From Candidatus Woesearchaeota archaeon (GTDB taxonomy: Archaea; Nanobdellota; Nanobdellia; Woesearchaeales; DSVV01), in the NCBI GenBank assembly GCA_016935125.1, contig JAFGRM010000017.1, forward strand, positions 1-32,435: DNA of 32,435 nucleotides, read 5' to 3'. Positions 14,996-22,528 of this stretch are shown one piece after another. Position numbers and translations under genes: made by a program. A model generated the notes under the pieces. The model searched no databases. It was not told the origin of the DNA and saw only the letters and a list, made by a program, of their open reading frames with translations. How positions within the stretch are numbered: the stretch's first letter is position 1; each line of letters starts with the position of its first letter.

Positions 14996-16642
14996 CTAAA
15001 ACCTTAGTATCTTTGTCTCCCTTGTCTGCAGGTTTACGATAGGAACCCTTGCCGGCTCAGGGTGATGCCCCATCTTAAGCTGGAAGCTTGTCGTGGACTG
15101 CCAGCATGAGCCGCATATGAGCGACACACCCCTGTAGCTCGATACAGCAACCTTGTGGATGTGCCCTGAAACAAAAAAGTCAGGCACCCTGCCTATCACC
15201 AACGGATCAAACTCTGTGTCTGGCTCGTGTAGTGTAGAGTTGTTGCTCGGAGCAAGATGCCTTCTTTGGAGCAGGAACTTCATTATTAGGTCGGCCCTGT
15301 CATACCCGCCGCTGTTCCTTATCGAATCCACATTGGCAACATAATAATCAAAACTATATCCATGATACAGCAACACATCAAAACCAGGAAAATCCTCTGT
15401 TGCAGCGATGTTCACAATAGATGGGTTGCTGAGCATGGTAAGGTTGGGTATCTCAAGCAATGGCCTGATAAAGTCCCTTGACAACGGCAGCTGCGGCTCA
15501 GAAAGCCTTGAGCCATCATGGTTTCCTGCACAGACAATTATCTGTATGTCTTTTGGTATCCTTGAAAGAAGCTTTGCGCAAACCTCATACTGCTCATATA
15601 TATCTTTTATCAAAAGCTCAGACTCCTGACCTGGATATATGCCTACCCCATCCACAAGATCGCCTGCTATAAAGATGTACTTGATCTTTTTTATGATCTC
15701 AAGCTGCGCAGGGCTCCCTATCTCGCCGTTGATCCATTTCAGGAATTTCTCAAACTCGCTCTTCAGGAAAGTGTCAGAGCCGATATGGAGGTCAGAAAGG
15801 AAGAGCGCATATATCTCATCAGGGCATTTCTTAAGCTCTTTGTGTGCAGGGATCTCAGGAAGGACAATCTTGCTGCAGTATACTATACCATCACCACTCA
15901 CACCAGTTACACCGATGACCTCATCAACCACAATATCCTTTGCCAACTCTATCATATCCTGCTTGGACTTGCTGACCATGACCTTGATCTCAGATGTGGG
16001 ATCCTCAAGAGCCATTATGACATGGCCTTTTGGCGTTATTGTCTTTTCCTTGACAAGCCCTATAAGAGAGACATTCTCCCTTTCCCTTTTGGCCAGGATT
16101 CTTGCTGCTGATGTCAAGCCCGACAATTCCTGCCTTGAGCTCAACATGCTTTCGATCGCCTTGTACCTGGCATTGTAGTACTTGACAAAATCCTGGATGG
16201 TCTTCTTTTGCGCTATCTTGTCGTAGTTGAACAATACCTTGACACCTGCCCTGTCATTGCCAATATCACCTGTTGTCTTTGTATCGCCAGTTGCTTTATC
16301 TCCTTCTAAGCCCGGTCTTTCAACTGCAGCTAACGAGCTAATCGAGCTTCTGTATGGCTTGCTGTCTTTCTTCTTTTCCTCTATCACCTTGAACCTTTCG
16401 ATATCCTTCCAGTTCAGATGCCCAGGCTTTCCCTGCATTATCCTTATGAAATCCTTGTTTAAAACAGCAGGCGCAGTGTTTGCTGAAAGGTCGCTGTCTT
16501 CCTGCTCAAGAAATTCCCTTATTTTGGCTAACCCTTCTTCTTCCTTAAATATGTCCGGGCTTGGGAGTATTCCCCTTCCCAGCATATCAGCTATCAGCCT
16601 TTTTTTGAGTTCTGTTCCACTTATTGTTGCTACAGTCTGCAT
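14996..16642 (-). CDS. polB: DNA polymerase D small subunit (DP1), 3'-5' exonuclease
   Basis: A 548-residue protein. The C-terminal half is a calcineurin-like phosphoesterase with every metal motif intact: SDLHIG at 283-288, GDLVDG at 327-332, AGNHDG at 372-377, YHGYS at 426-430 and SGHIHK at 492-497. This is the Mre11-like proofreading nuclease of PolD. Before it, about 190-260, lies an OB-fold region (VSLIGLVKEKTITPKGH to EVIGVTGV). The N-terminal 100 residues carry a helical domain, followed by a low-complexity Thr/Gly/Asp linker near 110-130. GGTGA precedes the ATG closely. It sits between orc1 and DP2 on the same strand. Confidence 0.96.
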   Translation of the reverse strand: MQTVATISGTELKKRLIADMLGRGILPSPDIFKEEEGLAKIREFLEQEDSDLSANTAPAVLNKDFIRIMQGKPGHLNWKDIERFKVIEEKKKDSKPYRSSISSLAAVERPGLEGDKATGDTKTTGDIGNDRAGVKVLFNYDKIAQKKTIQDFVKYYNARYKAIESMLSSRQELSGLTSAARILAKRERENVSLIGLVKEKTITPKGHVIMALEDPTSEIKVMVSKSKQDMIELAKDIVVDEVIGVTGVSGDGIVYCSKIVLPEIPAHKELKKCPDEIYALFLSDLHIGSDTFLKSEFEKFLKWINGEIGSPAQLEIIKKIKYIFIAGDLVDGVGIYPGQESELLIKDIYEQYEVCAKLLSRIPKDIQIIVCAGNHDGSRLSEPQLPLSRDFIRPLLEIPNLTMLSNPSIVNIAATEDFPGFDVLLYHGYSFDYYVANVDSIRNSGGYDRADLIMKFLLQRRHLAPSNNSTLHEPDTEFDPLVIGRVPDFFVSGHIHKVAVSSYRGVSLICGSCWQSTTSFQLKMGHHPEPARVPIVNLQTRETKILRF

Positions 16643-16905
16643 TTCACCCTCTGCTCCTTATTTTGCTTATTGACTAGTTATTATTGACCACATTTGATCT
16701 TAACCATTATTCAACGATTATCCAACAATTAACCACAAGAGTTATCCATAAGAGTTATCTTCCATAAGGGCTTGCTATAAGGCAATCTTTGCCACATCGA
16801 ATATCATAAATAATTACCATAAAAATGACCACAGTCATAATGACCACAGTCATATAAAGGACCAAAAGGACCAAAATCATGCAATTGACATGATCATATA
16901 ATTGC
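16643..16905. other. Gap between Orc1/Cdc6 and DP1 with three tandem duplications
   Basis: No gene is supported in these 263 nt. Three independent short duplications are visible: AAGAGTTATC at 16737 and 16750 (period 13), AATGACCACAGTCAT at 16824-16838 and 16839-16853 (perfect, period 15), and AAAGGACC twice near 16857-16874 (period 10). AT-rich sequence near the DP1 start could carry a promoter but no convincing TATA box at canonical distance was identified. Confidence 0.6.
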
Positions 16906-18135
16906 TCACAATGCAAGGCTTCGCTCGAGCATGATCTTAACATTGGGAAATGTTGAAGAAGGTATTGCAGGCGTAATCTCGCGTGTCCTTCCAAACCTCC
17001 CTTTTGAAATCACCCTTGCGTTTATTATACCAAGCATGTCCAGCTCAGCAACGATGTCTGAAAGCCTCCTCTGGGTAAGTGGCCTAAGCCCAATCTTATC
17101 GCAGAGATCCTTGTAGAGCTCATAGACATCTCCTGTATAAATAGACTCAGATTTGCCCTTTGAGAGAAGCAGAATAGTATAAAGTGTCGCCTGGTGCTGT
17201 TTCGGCTGTGTCTTTGTTATCTCTATTACCCTATCTTTCTCTATCTTTTCTTCGGCAGAATCTATATGCTTGAGCTTGACAATGTTGTTGTTCTCACGCT
17301 CACACAACTCGCCTGCGACCCTCAATAGCTCAAGCGCCCTTCTTGCATCGCCGTGCTCTCTTGCGGCATAAGCCGCGCATTTCTCAATCACACCTGCTGC
17401 TATCACATCTTCCTTAAATGCTCTTTTTGACCTTTCCTTAAGTATACACTGGAGCTGCAACGCATTATAAGGTGGGAAGACTATCTCCTCTTCGCTCAAT
17501 GAAGACTTAGCGCGCGGGTCGAGCTGGTCAATAAACATAAGGTCGTTTGATATCCCAATTATTGAGATCTGGCATCTCTTCAGGTCCTGGTTGAGCCTTG
17601 TCAGGTTGTATATTATGCCATCGCCTGCCTTTTTGACAAGCTGGTCTATCTCGTCGAGAATTATTATTATGAGCTGCTTCTTTTTCTCAAGAAGGTTTAT
17701 GAACACCTTGTAGATCTCATCAGTGGGAAGCCCTGTTGCAGGGAGCTCTTTGCCTTTCCATATGTCATCAGGCCCAAGCTCAGATATTATCTGTGATATC
17801 AGCCTGTACTCTGTGTCTGCCATCCTCTTAAGCTTGCAGTTAAGATATATCGTGCTTACTGGTATGCTCTTATCTTTTGCAACATTTACAAGGTTCTCTG
17901 CTGTATGCCTTGCACAAAGCGTCTTTCCTGTACCAGTCTTTCCATAAAGAAAAAGGTTAGATGGCTTTTCAAGCCTGAGGCATGGTGCGAGGATGTTTGC
18001 TATCTGGTTTATCTCATCATCCCTGTGCTGAATCTTTTTTGGTGAATATGTGGATTGTAACACCTTCTTATCCAAAAACAAGGAGTCTTTGGTTAGGAAT
18101 GTCTCAAAAAACTTGGTTAGGTTCTTTTCTGCCAT
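16906..18135 (-). CDS. orc1/cdc6: Orc1/Cdc6 replication initiator
   Basis: A 409-residue AAA+ protein. Walker A GKTGTGKT is at 65-72, Walker B IIIILDEIDQL at 155-165, sensor 1 IIGISND at 192-198 and the sensor 2 region EHGDARRALELL further on; the last 100 residues form a winged-helix domain (LSKGKSESIYTGDVYELYK to MLGIINARV). The protein binds ORB sites and loads the MCM helicase. The start is fixed by MAEKNLTKFFETF and by a TATA box about 28 nt upstream. An ORB-like palindrome lies in the five to twenty-five nucleotides immediately before the start codon. DP1 and DP2 follow on the same strand, the gene order also found beside the origin of Thermococcales. Confidence 0.96.
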   Translation of the reverse strand: MAEKNLTKFFETFLTKDSLFLDKKVLQSTYSPKKIQHRDDEINQIANILAPCLRLEKPSNLFLYGKTGTGKTLCARHTAENLVNVAKDKSIPVSTIYLNCKLKRMADTEYRLISQIISELGPDDIWKGKELPATGLPTDEIYKVFINLLEKKKQLIIIILDEIDQLVKKAGDGIIYNLTRLNQDLKRCQISIIGISNDLMFIDQLDPRAKSSLSEEEIVFPPYNALQLQCILKERSKRAFKEDVIAAGVIEKCAAYAAREHGDARRALELLRVAGELCERENNNIVKLKHIDSAEEKIEKDRVIEITKTQPKQHQATLYTILLLSKGKSESIYTGDVYELYKDLCDKIGLRPLTQRRLSDIVAELDMLGIINARVISKGRFGRTREITPAIPSSTFPNVKIMLERSLAL

Positions 18136-18139
18136 TTGG

Positions 18140-18158
18140 TTTCCAGTGGAAATAAGGG
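18140..18158 (+). promoter_or_regulatory. ORB-like box 1 in the orc1 promoter
   Basis: TTTCCAGTGGAAATAAGGG contains the perfect 13-bp palindrome TTTCCAGTGGAAA followed by a G run, which is the hallmark of the archaeal origin recognition box. It lies between the orc1 TATA box (TTTATAAA at 18159-18166) and the orc1 start codon, so Orc1 binding here would be expected to repress its own gene. Confidence 0.75.
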
Positions 18159-18192
18159 TTTATAAAACTTTTTATCTGGGCCTTATAATAAG

Positions 18193-18212
18193 ACCTTTGT
18201 TTCATGTGGAAT
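18193..18212 (-). promoter_or_regulatory. ORB-like box 2, inverted relative to box 1
   Basis: On the minus strand the sequence is ATTCCACATGAAACAAAGG, matching the ORB pattern TTCCAGTGGAAACAAAGG at most positions. Its G run points toward box 1, so boxes 1 and 2 face each other across about 35 bp of AT-rich DNA including the orc1 TATA box. Confidence 0.55.
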
Positions 18213-18248
18213 ATATAAATAATGTATACTTAAACATATATCTTTTCA

Positions 18249-18277
18249 TTCCAAAGGAAAAATATTTCCAAAAGAAA
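18249..18277. promoter_or_regulatory. ORB-like boxes 3 and 4 (degenerate)
   Basis: TTCCAAAGGAAA at 18249-18260 and TTCCAAAAGAAA at 18266-18277 keep the TTCCA..GGAAA core with changes in the centre. They are 17 nt apart and lie in AT-rich sequence. Alone they would be weak; their clustering with boxes 1 and 2 supports them. Confidence 0.4.
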
Positions 18278-18726
18278 ATTACCCTTACGAAATCTGATAA
18301 ATCCCTTATAGATTACCCGCAGGAAGCGACAGCCCACAAGAAGGCCATACCAAGCAAAACTGAGCAAGAAACCTGTATCTGTTGATATGCCACAGTTTGG
18401 CACATCTTAACACAGTTTCCCTTTTGTGGAACAAAAAGTAAACTTGCTTACCTGCTTCCTGCTTTCCTGCTTTCTTGCTTACTTGCTTGCCCACTTAGCT
18501 GCATGGCTGATTAGGACAGGTTGTGTTGTGCTGCGCTGTCGCTGGGATGACTGTTATAGAACCACTGTTGCATACTAACATAAGTTTATTATATGCAGAA
18601 CACTATTGTCTTATGTTATAGTGTCTATAGTGATATATAAGTAAAAGATAAGCTGTATAAGAGATACCATAAGGATTGCCATATTGCCTATGCTGTTAAC
18701 AGAAGAACAACATGGAAGGTATTGCT

Positions 18727-19185
18727 ATGAACGACCTACTCGATGAAACAACAGAGGTTCATGCCAGGAAAATGCAGGACAAAAAAGACAATGAAAAAGC
18801 AGCTGGCATGCTAAACGATGAGATCGTCGCTGCGATCAGGGAAACCTCAAGGAGGCTTAGGGTGCTTGAGGAGAGATACTCTGGTGTCAGGAAAAACATC
18901 CAGCTAAACGAGCAGAACATGCTTTCTGAAAGCAAGAAAAACGCCACTGAGATAAAGACGATAAATGTCGACATGGTTGAGATCAAAAAGAGCATCAGGT
19001 CAATCGGCGAAGAGCTTAAGCAGATAATAAAGGAGCTTAAGCTAACCGTAAAAAAAGAGGAGTTCAAGGTCATGGAAAGGTACCTTAACCTTTGGCAGCC
19101 CATGGATTATGTGTCTCACACAGAGATGGAGAACAGGATAAAGGATATTGTCAAGCAGGAGCTCACAAAAAAAGGCATACAGTAA
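18727..19185 (+). CDS. Coiled-coil protein beside the origin, unknown function
   Basis: A 152-residue hydrophilic protein starting MNDLLDETTEVHARK. Almost the whole length (about 10-120) is charged heptad-like helix rich in Lys, Glu, Ile and Leu, ending in KKEEFKVMERYLNLWQPMD and a short C-terminal helix (TEMENRIKDIVKQEL). No signal peptide or membrane span is seen. GGAAGGT lies six nucleotides before the ATG at 18727, so this start was preferred over the in-frame ATG at 18712, which lacks a ribosome binding site. The layout recalls FlaC/FlaD-type accessory coiled coils of archaeal filaments, but the sequence match is not convincing. It reads away from the candidate origin, toward another coiled-coil gene. 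Confidence 0.65.
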   Translation: MNDLLDETTEVHARKMQDKKDNEKAAGMLNDEIVAAIRETSRRLRVLEERYSGVRKNIQLNEQNMLSESKKNATEIKTINVDMVEIKKSIRSIGEELKQIIKELKLTVKKEEFKVMERYLNLWQPMDYVSHTEMENRIKDIVKQELTKKGIQ

Positions 19186-19356
19186 GTAAAACGAAAGGTT
19201 TATAAAAACCCACACCAAATTAAAACATATAACCTAAGCGAATATAACATATATGATGAGGATTATATTGATAAGAATATAGTAAGATAGTAAGAATATC
19301 ATTTAATAAAAACAACATAAGGATAAAAAAGCCCAAACGTTATAGTGAGGATGAAT

Positions 19357-20187
19357 ATGAGTTTCTTTGATTTCGGAAAAAAAGAGCCTGAAAAAGACGA
19401 ACAGCCAAAACAAAAGGCACCAGACCCAAGCAAGGTTCCGATAGACAAGGTAATAACAATGCGCTCTCAGGGCTTAAGCAACAACCAGATAATCCAGAGC
19501 CTGCAAAGAGACGGTTATGACTCTGACATTGTCTTTAAGGCCATGAACCAGGCTGATATCAGTGCAGGAATAGGCCCTGTTCCTGACCCTTATGAATATA
19601 AGCCTGATAATAACAATAGTATGCCACCTTTAAACAACCCTATGTCATTCGGCCAAGGGATGCCCAATGGCCCAGGCATGATGCCAGCAGCACCGCCTAT
19701 GCAGAACAACATGCCCGACATGGTAGCCAACATGCCTACACCTGATGCACAGATGCAGATGACACCTTTTGGCATGCAGAGCCCTGGAGGAGCCGGCGGG
19801 ATCAATGATGAGTCCATGAACATAGAGAGGATTGAAGAGATAGCAGAAGCGATAATCGACGAAAAATGGAACGAGATTGTAAAGAGCATAAACAAGATAA
19901 TCGAATGGAAAGACAGGACAGAAAGCAAGATAACAAGGGCTGAACAGCGGATAAACGACATCAGGAAGGATTTTGAGACACTGTCACAGGGAGTGCTAGG
20001 AAAGGTAGGTGAATACGACAAGAATCTTGCAGACCTTGGTGTCGAGATAAAAGCTATGGAAAGGGTCTTCCAGAAAGTCCTGCCTGCACTTAGCGAAAAT
20101 GTCCATGCACTAGACAGGATCACAAAAGATATCAGGTCCTCAAACAATGGGCTTATCGAGCCTGATGATAAAAGGAAAGATAATTAA
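19357..20187 (+). CDS. Coiled-coil protein with Met/Pro-rich linker, unknown function
   Basis: A 276-residue protein in three parts. Residues 1-75 hold a short basic/acidic lead (MSFFDFGKKEPEKDE) and a helical domain (VITMRSQGLSNNQIIQSLQ, DGYDSDIVFKAMNQ) resembling a small UBA-like three-helix unit. Residues about 80-150 are a flexible linker dominated by Met, Pro, Asn and Gly. Residues 155-265 form a long coiled coil (IERIEEIAEAIIDEKWNEI onward, VFQKVLPALSENVHAL). GTGAGG sits eight nucleotides before ATG 19357; an ATG at 19351 is an alternative. A TATA-like CATTTAATAAAAAC lies near 19299-19312. No membrane span. Function unknown; its neighbours suggest a link to the membrane-protein trio that follows. 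Confidence 0.7.
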   Translation: MSFFDFGKKEPEKDEQPKQKAPDPSKVPIDKVITMRSQGLSNNQIIQSLQRDGYDSDIVFKAMNQADISAGIGPVPDPYEYKPDNNNSMPPLNNPMSFGQGMPNGPGMMPAAPPMQNNMPDMVANMPTPDAQMQMTPFGMQSPGGAGGINDESMNIERIEEIAEAIIDEKWNEIVKSINKIIEWKDRTESKITRAEQRINDIRKDFETLSQGVLGKVGEYDKNLADLGVEIKAMERVFQKVLPALSENVHALDRITKDIRSSNNGLIEPDDKRKDN

Positions 20188-20349
20188 GGAGAAAAAACCA
20201 TAAAGAAGAGAACTGACTGTTATTGGCTGTTTACCTAATATAGGCTGCTATTTCACGATTTCTTAACAAGAGCCATATAAAATAAAGAATAGTATAAAAA
20301 ACAGTTAAGCCATCAATCAAAGCACGCGATGGGATTTTTCAATTAAATC

Positions 20350-20991
20350 TCAGCTAGCTGGTCCTGTAAGCATCCTTAATGCTGTAGCAGCTATGAGCAG
20401 GATGAACAACATGCCAAGCACCCTTGGATGATAGAATGTTGCACCTATGTTGTGCTTGATATCTCCTGTCGCAGTACCACCTGAACCAGGATTGCCAGGA
20501 TTTAGTATGCCTTTTTCTGTATCAGAATCTGCATTTAGCTCTCCATTTGCATCTGAACTGCCATCAGATGTTTCAGTGGTGCTTTCCTGTGTAAATGAGA
20601 GCGTCTTTTCACCAAAGGCCGAGCTCAATGCACCGAGAAGCAGGACTACCGCAACAATAAGTATGGTCCACATAACTGCGGGTGTCTTCACTGCAAAAGT
20701 AAGGCTTTCATCACTTACACCAAACATCTTGAACATGACAATGATAATCACACCAAAGATCAGAAGGAAAGTGAACCATGGAATAACATATTCAATCATG
20801 CCTCTTGCAGATTGAGAAAAGAAAGAACCGAACAACGCGATTACAATCGCAAGCATCGCGTGTATGACCTTGTTGGTCCCGAAGATCTTGGCCCATTGGA
20901 AGATCGCATAAAGCAGTGCAAAGATAAACAGGAAAATAAAGACTGGAGAAAAGAAATTCAATAGTCCTCCGTCCATTACAAGGGTAGCCAT
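20350..20991 (-). CDS. Membrane protein, third member of a paralogous trio
   Basis: A 213-residue protein with about five spans: 12-31 (FFSPVFIFLFIFALLYAIFQ), 42-59, 69-91, 105-127 and a C-terminal one (VLGMLFILLIAATALRML). Between spans four and five lies a 50-residue Ser/Thr/Asp/Gly-rich loop (TETSDGSSDANGELNADSD), probably outside the cell. The first 45 residues resemble those of the two neighbouring membrane proteins: a hydrophobic F.LiF.i.FA.Lq..k.fG pattern then a second span. Its ATG is six nucleotides after the stop of the upstream gene at 20998-21570, so the two are an operon. No known family is recognised. Confidence 0.7.
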   Translation of the reverse strand: MATLVMDGGLLNFFSPVFIFLFIFALLYAIFQWAKIFGTNKVIHAMLAIVIALFGSFFSQSARGMIEYVIPWFTFLLIFGVIIIVMFKMFGVSDESLTFAVKTPAVMWTILIVAVVLLLGALSSAFGEKTLSFTQESTTETSDGSSDANGELNADSDTEKGILNPGNPGSGGTATGDIKHNIGATFYHPRVLGMLFILLIAATALRMLTGPAS

Positions 20992-20997
20992 GTTCTA

Positions 20998-21570
20998 TTA
21001 CTTCTTGAACATATCTCCAAACTCTTTGATGAGATTAAAGCCTTTTGAAGCCTTTTCTGAATCCGCGTCGCGGGTGATATACCATACCACTATCGCGAAT
21101 ATCAGTATTATCACGATTATAGAGGAAGTGTCCCTGCCAAACCATCTTGAGAACATTGAGTTTTCCCATATCCCCATCGAACCGCCAAAGATGTATACCA
21201 CAAGCAGAAAAGCAATGATTGCAATCCAACCTGACAGGCTTCCACCTATCCAGCTCGCCTCTCCGCCCATGAGACCGATTAGGAGCAAGGCCATTATGAT
21301 CGCGACCATGAGCATCGACAACTGTGGAAGAGAATTGTTGATTATCTCAACAACATCCCTGTTTTGTGGATAGCTGTTTGTTACATGAGGGATAACAACG
21401 AGCAGGCCTATTATAGCAGAAATTATTATGTTAAAGTTCTTCTTCCCTGAACCTAAAAGGTTTGTTTTCTGCAGTGTTGCAAAAACAATGACAAATATCA
21501 GAAGAAATGGCAGAAGAGCATCTGTCATCCCAAAATCTTCAAGCCTCTCAAAAAAGTCAACGAATTCCAT
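20998..21570 (-). CDS. Membrane protein, second member of a paralogous trio
   Basis: A 190-residue protein starting MEFVDFFERLEDFGMTDALL. Spans lie near 18-36, 45-62, 85-103, 110-130 and 148-166, followed by a basic tail (KASKGFNLIKEFGDMF). The opening FFERL..fg..DalLPFLLiFVIvFAtLqkTnllG aligns closely with FFERLGVYDVVLPFLL of the protein at 21731-22306. AGGAGGG lies seven nucleotides before the ATG, a strong ribosome binding site, and a TATA-like ATATTTATATA lies at about 21609-21620. It heads an operon with the gene at 20350-20991. Function unknown. Confidence 0.75.
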   Translation of the reverse strand: MEFVDFFERLEDFGMTDALLPFLLIFVIVFATLQKTNLLGSGKKNFNIIISAIIGLLVVIPHVTNSYPQNRDVVEIINNSLPQLSMLMVAIIMALLLIGLMGGEASWIGGSLSGWIAIIAFLLVVYIFGGSMGIWENSMFSRWFGRDTSSIIVIILIFAIVVWYITRDADSEKASKGFNLIKEFGDMFKK

Positions 21571-21730
21571 AATCGATCCCTCCTTTCAGACCATATTGTG
21601 ATAGATAGTATATAAATATTATTATAAAATTATTGTTTACATATATCCTTCCTATAGTGTACATCCTTTATCAATCTTAAATTATCCTATGTTCTTTATC
21701 AACAAATTGCCTTTATCAAAAAACTTGCCC

Positions 21731-22306
21731 TTATTCCTTTTCGCTTTTGCTGGCTGCGCTGCTCCTGTCCTTTGTTGCCCAGAATATAATCACAACAAGT
21801 ATTATGACCATTATAATCGCGCTTACTGCAGTCGAACTGTAGTTGTCCTTCAGGTACCCCCAAAACCATTCAAGCCATGGCTGGCCGTTGTATGGTATCG
21901 CATGGGCAAAGATCGCGACAACACCTATAAACATCAACACCATCATAAAGGTCCTCCATCCTCCAGTCAGGTATACATCCTCCCCTTCCTTATAAAATGT
22001 GCCTATAAGGAGCAGAAAGCTGACAGAGACCAGCACCAAAAGGACTATGTTCGGCATGGATTCATTTATGATCGCAACCATCTTTGAAGAAGCGATTACA
22101 AGGAAAGCAACAACAAATGCTACCATGGCGTTTAGGTTTTTCTTTGAGACGCTCTTTCCTGAAAACTCTTCAGTGCCAAATACCTTTGTCCTCTCAAGTA
22201 TTGCAAAAAATATGACGAACACCAAGAGGAAGGGCAGCACTACATCATACACCCCGAGCCTCTCAAAAAAACTCAGTACATCCCTAAACACTGATGTTTC
22301 TGCCAT
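21731..22306 (-). CDS. Membrane protein, first member of a paralogous trio
   Basis: A 191-residue protein beginning MAETSVFRDVLSFFERLG. It has about five spans (near 22-40, 60-78, 85-103, 117-135 and 158-178) and a charged C-terminal tail (SAASKSEKE). The first 45 residues align well with the protein at 20998-21570, and both share spacing of spans and an N-terminal amphipathic FFERL helix. A strong TATA box (CTTTATATAG) lies about 30 nt before the start, leaving little or no leader. It is separated from the next gene by 160 nt containing a second promoter, so it forms its own transcription unit. No known family is recognised. Confidence 0.75.
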   Translation of the reverse strand: MAETSVFRDVLSFFERLGVYDVVLPFLLVFVIFFAILERTKVFGTEEFSGKSVSKKNLNAMVAFVVAFLVIASSKMVAIINESMPNIVLLVLVSVSFLLLIGTFYKEGEDVYLTGGWRTFMMVLMFIGVVAIFAHAIPYNGQPWLEWFWGYLKDNYSSTAVSAIIMVIILVVIIFWATKDRSSAASKSEKE

Positions 22307-22329
22307 GGCCTCTGATTATGGGGTGTTTG

Positions 22330-22341
22330 CTATATAAAGGT
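22330..22341 (-). promoter_or_regulatory. TATA box for the first membrane protein of the trio
   Basis: The minus strand reads CCTTTATATAGC here, a near-consensus archaeal TATA box about 30 nt upstream of the ATG at 22306, implying a leaderless or short-leader transcript. Confidence 0.6.
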
Positions 22342-22383
22342 TTCGAAAAGATGAGCCCTGTGACCGTGTTCTTGTAGTTTTAT

Positions 22384-22425
22384 AGCAATGCCATTACAGT
22401 AAGTAGCAATGCCATTACAGTAAGT
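22384..22425. repeat. Perfect 21-bp tandem duplication
   Basis: The 21-nt unit starting AGCAATGCCATTACAGTAAG occurs at 22384-22404 and again at 22405-22425 without a mismatch, followed by a partial third copy (GCCATTA). It lies in the divergent gap between the membrane-protein trio and the translin gene. Confidence 0.92.
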
Positions 22426-22488
22426 GCCATTAGAATTAGAGAGTTATGGTATCTAAAAACATGAGATAATGCCTAGATATCGATAAAA

Positions 22489-22498
22489 TTTATATAAA
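22489..22498 (+). promoter_or_regulatory. TATA box of the translin-HD operon
   Basis: TTTATATAAA lies about 35 nt before the translin ATG at 22529, in a good position to direct transcription starting near 22520. A GTGAT ribosome binding site lies between. Confidence 0.6.
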
Positions 22499-22528
22499 AA
22501 ACCATCAACACTTTTTTTGTGATGTAAA

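Larger units (their letters stand above)
18136..18726. other. Candidate replication origin (oriC)
   Basis: This 591-nt non-coding interval separates the leftward orc1 gene from a rightward gene. It contains four boxes resembling archaeal ORB elements within 140 bp, a TATA box for orc1, an AT-rich stretch at about 18205-18300 and another at 18560-18660, a pyrimidine-only-like tract at about 18442-18490, and an inverted repeat CACTAT/ATAGTG at 18601-18623. Position next to the initiator gene is the commonest place for an archaeal origin. Frames across the region are spurious. Confidence 0.7.

Noticed and set aside
18050-18494. Frames on both strands across the orc1 upstream region
   Set aside because: They cross the ORB boxes and TATA box, have unremarkable composition and lack ribosome binding sites.
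18727-20187. Assignment of the coiled-coil proteins as archaellum FlaC/FlaD
   Set aside because: Only general coiled-coil character is shared; the characteristic FlaD/E domain is not seen and no other archaellum accessory gene is adjacent.
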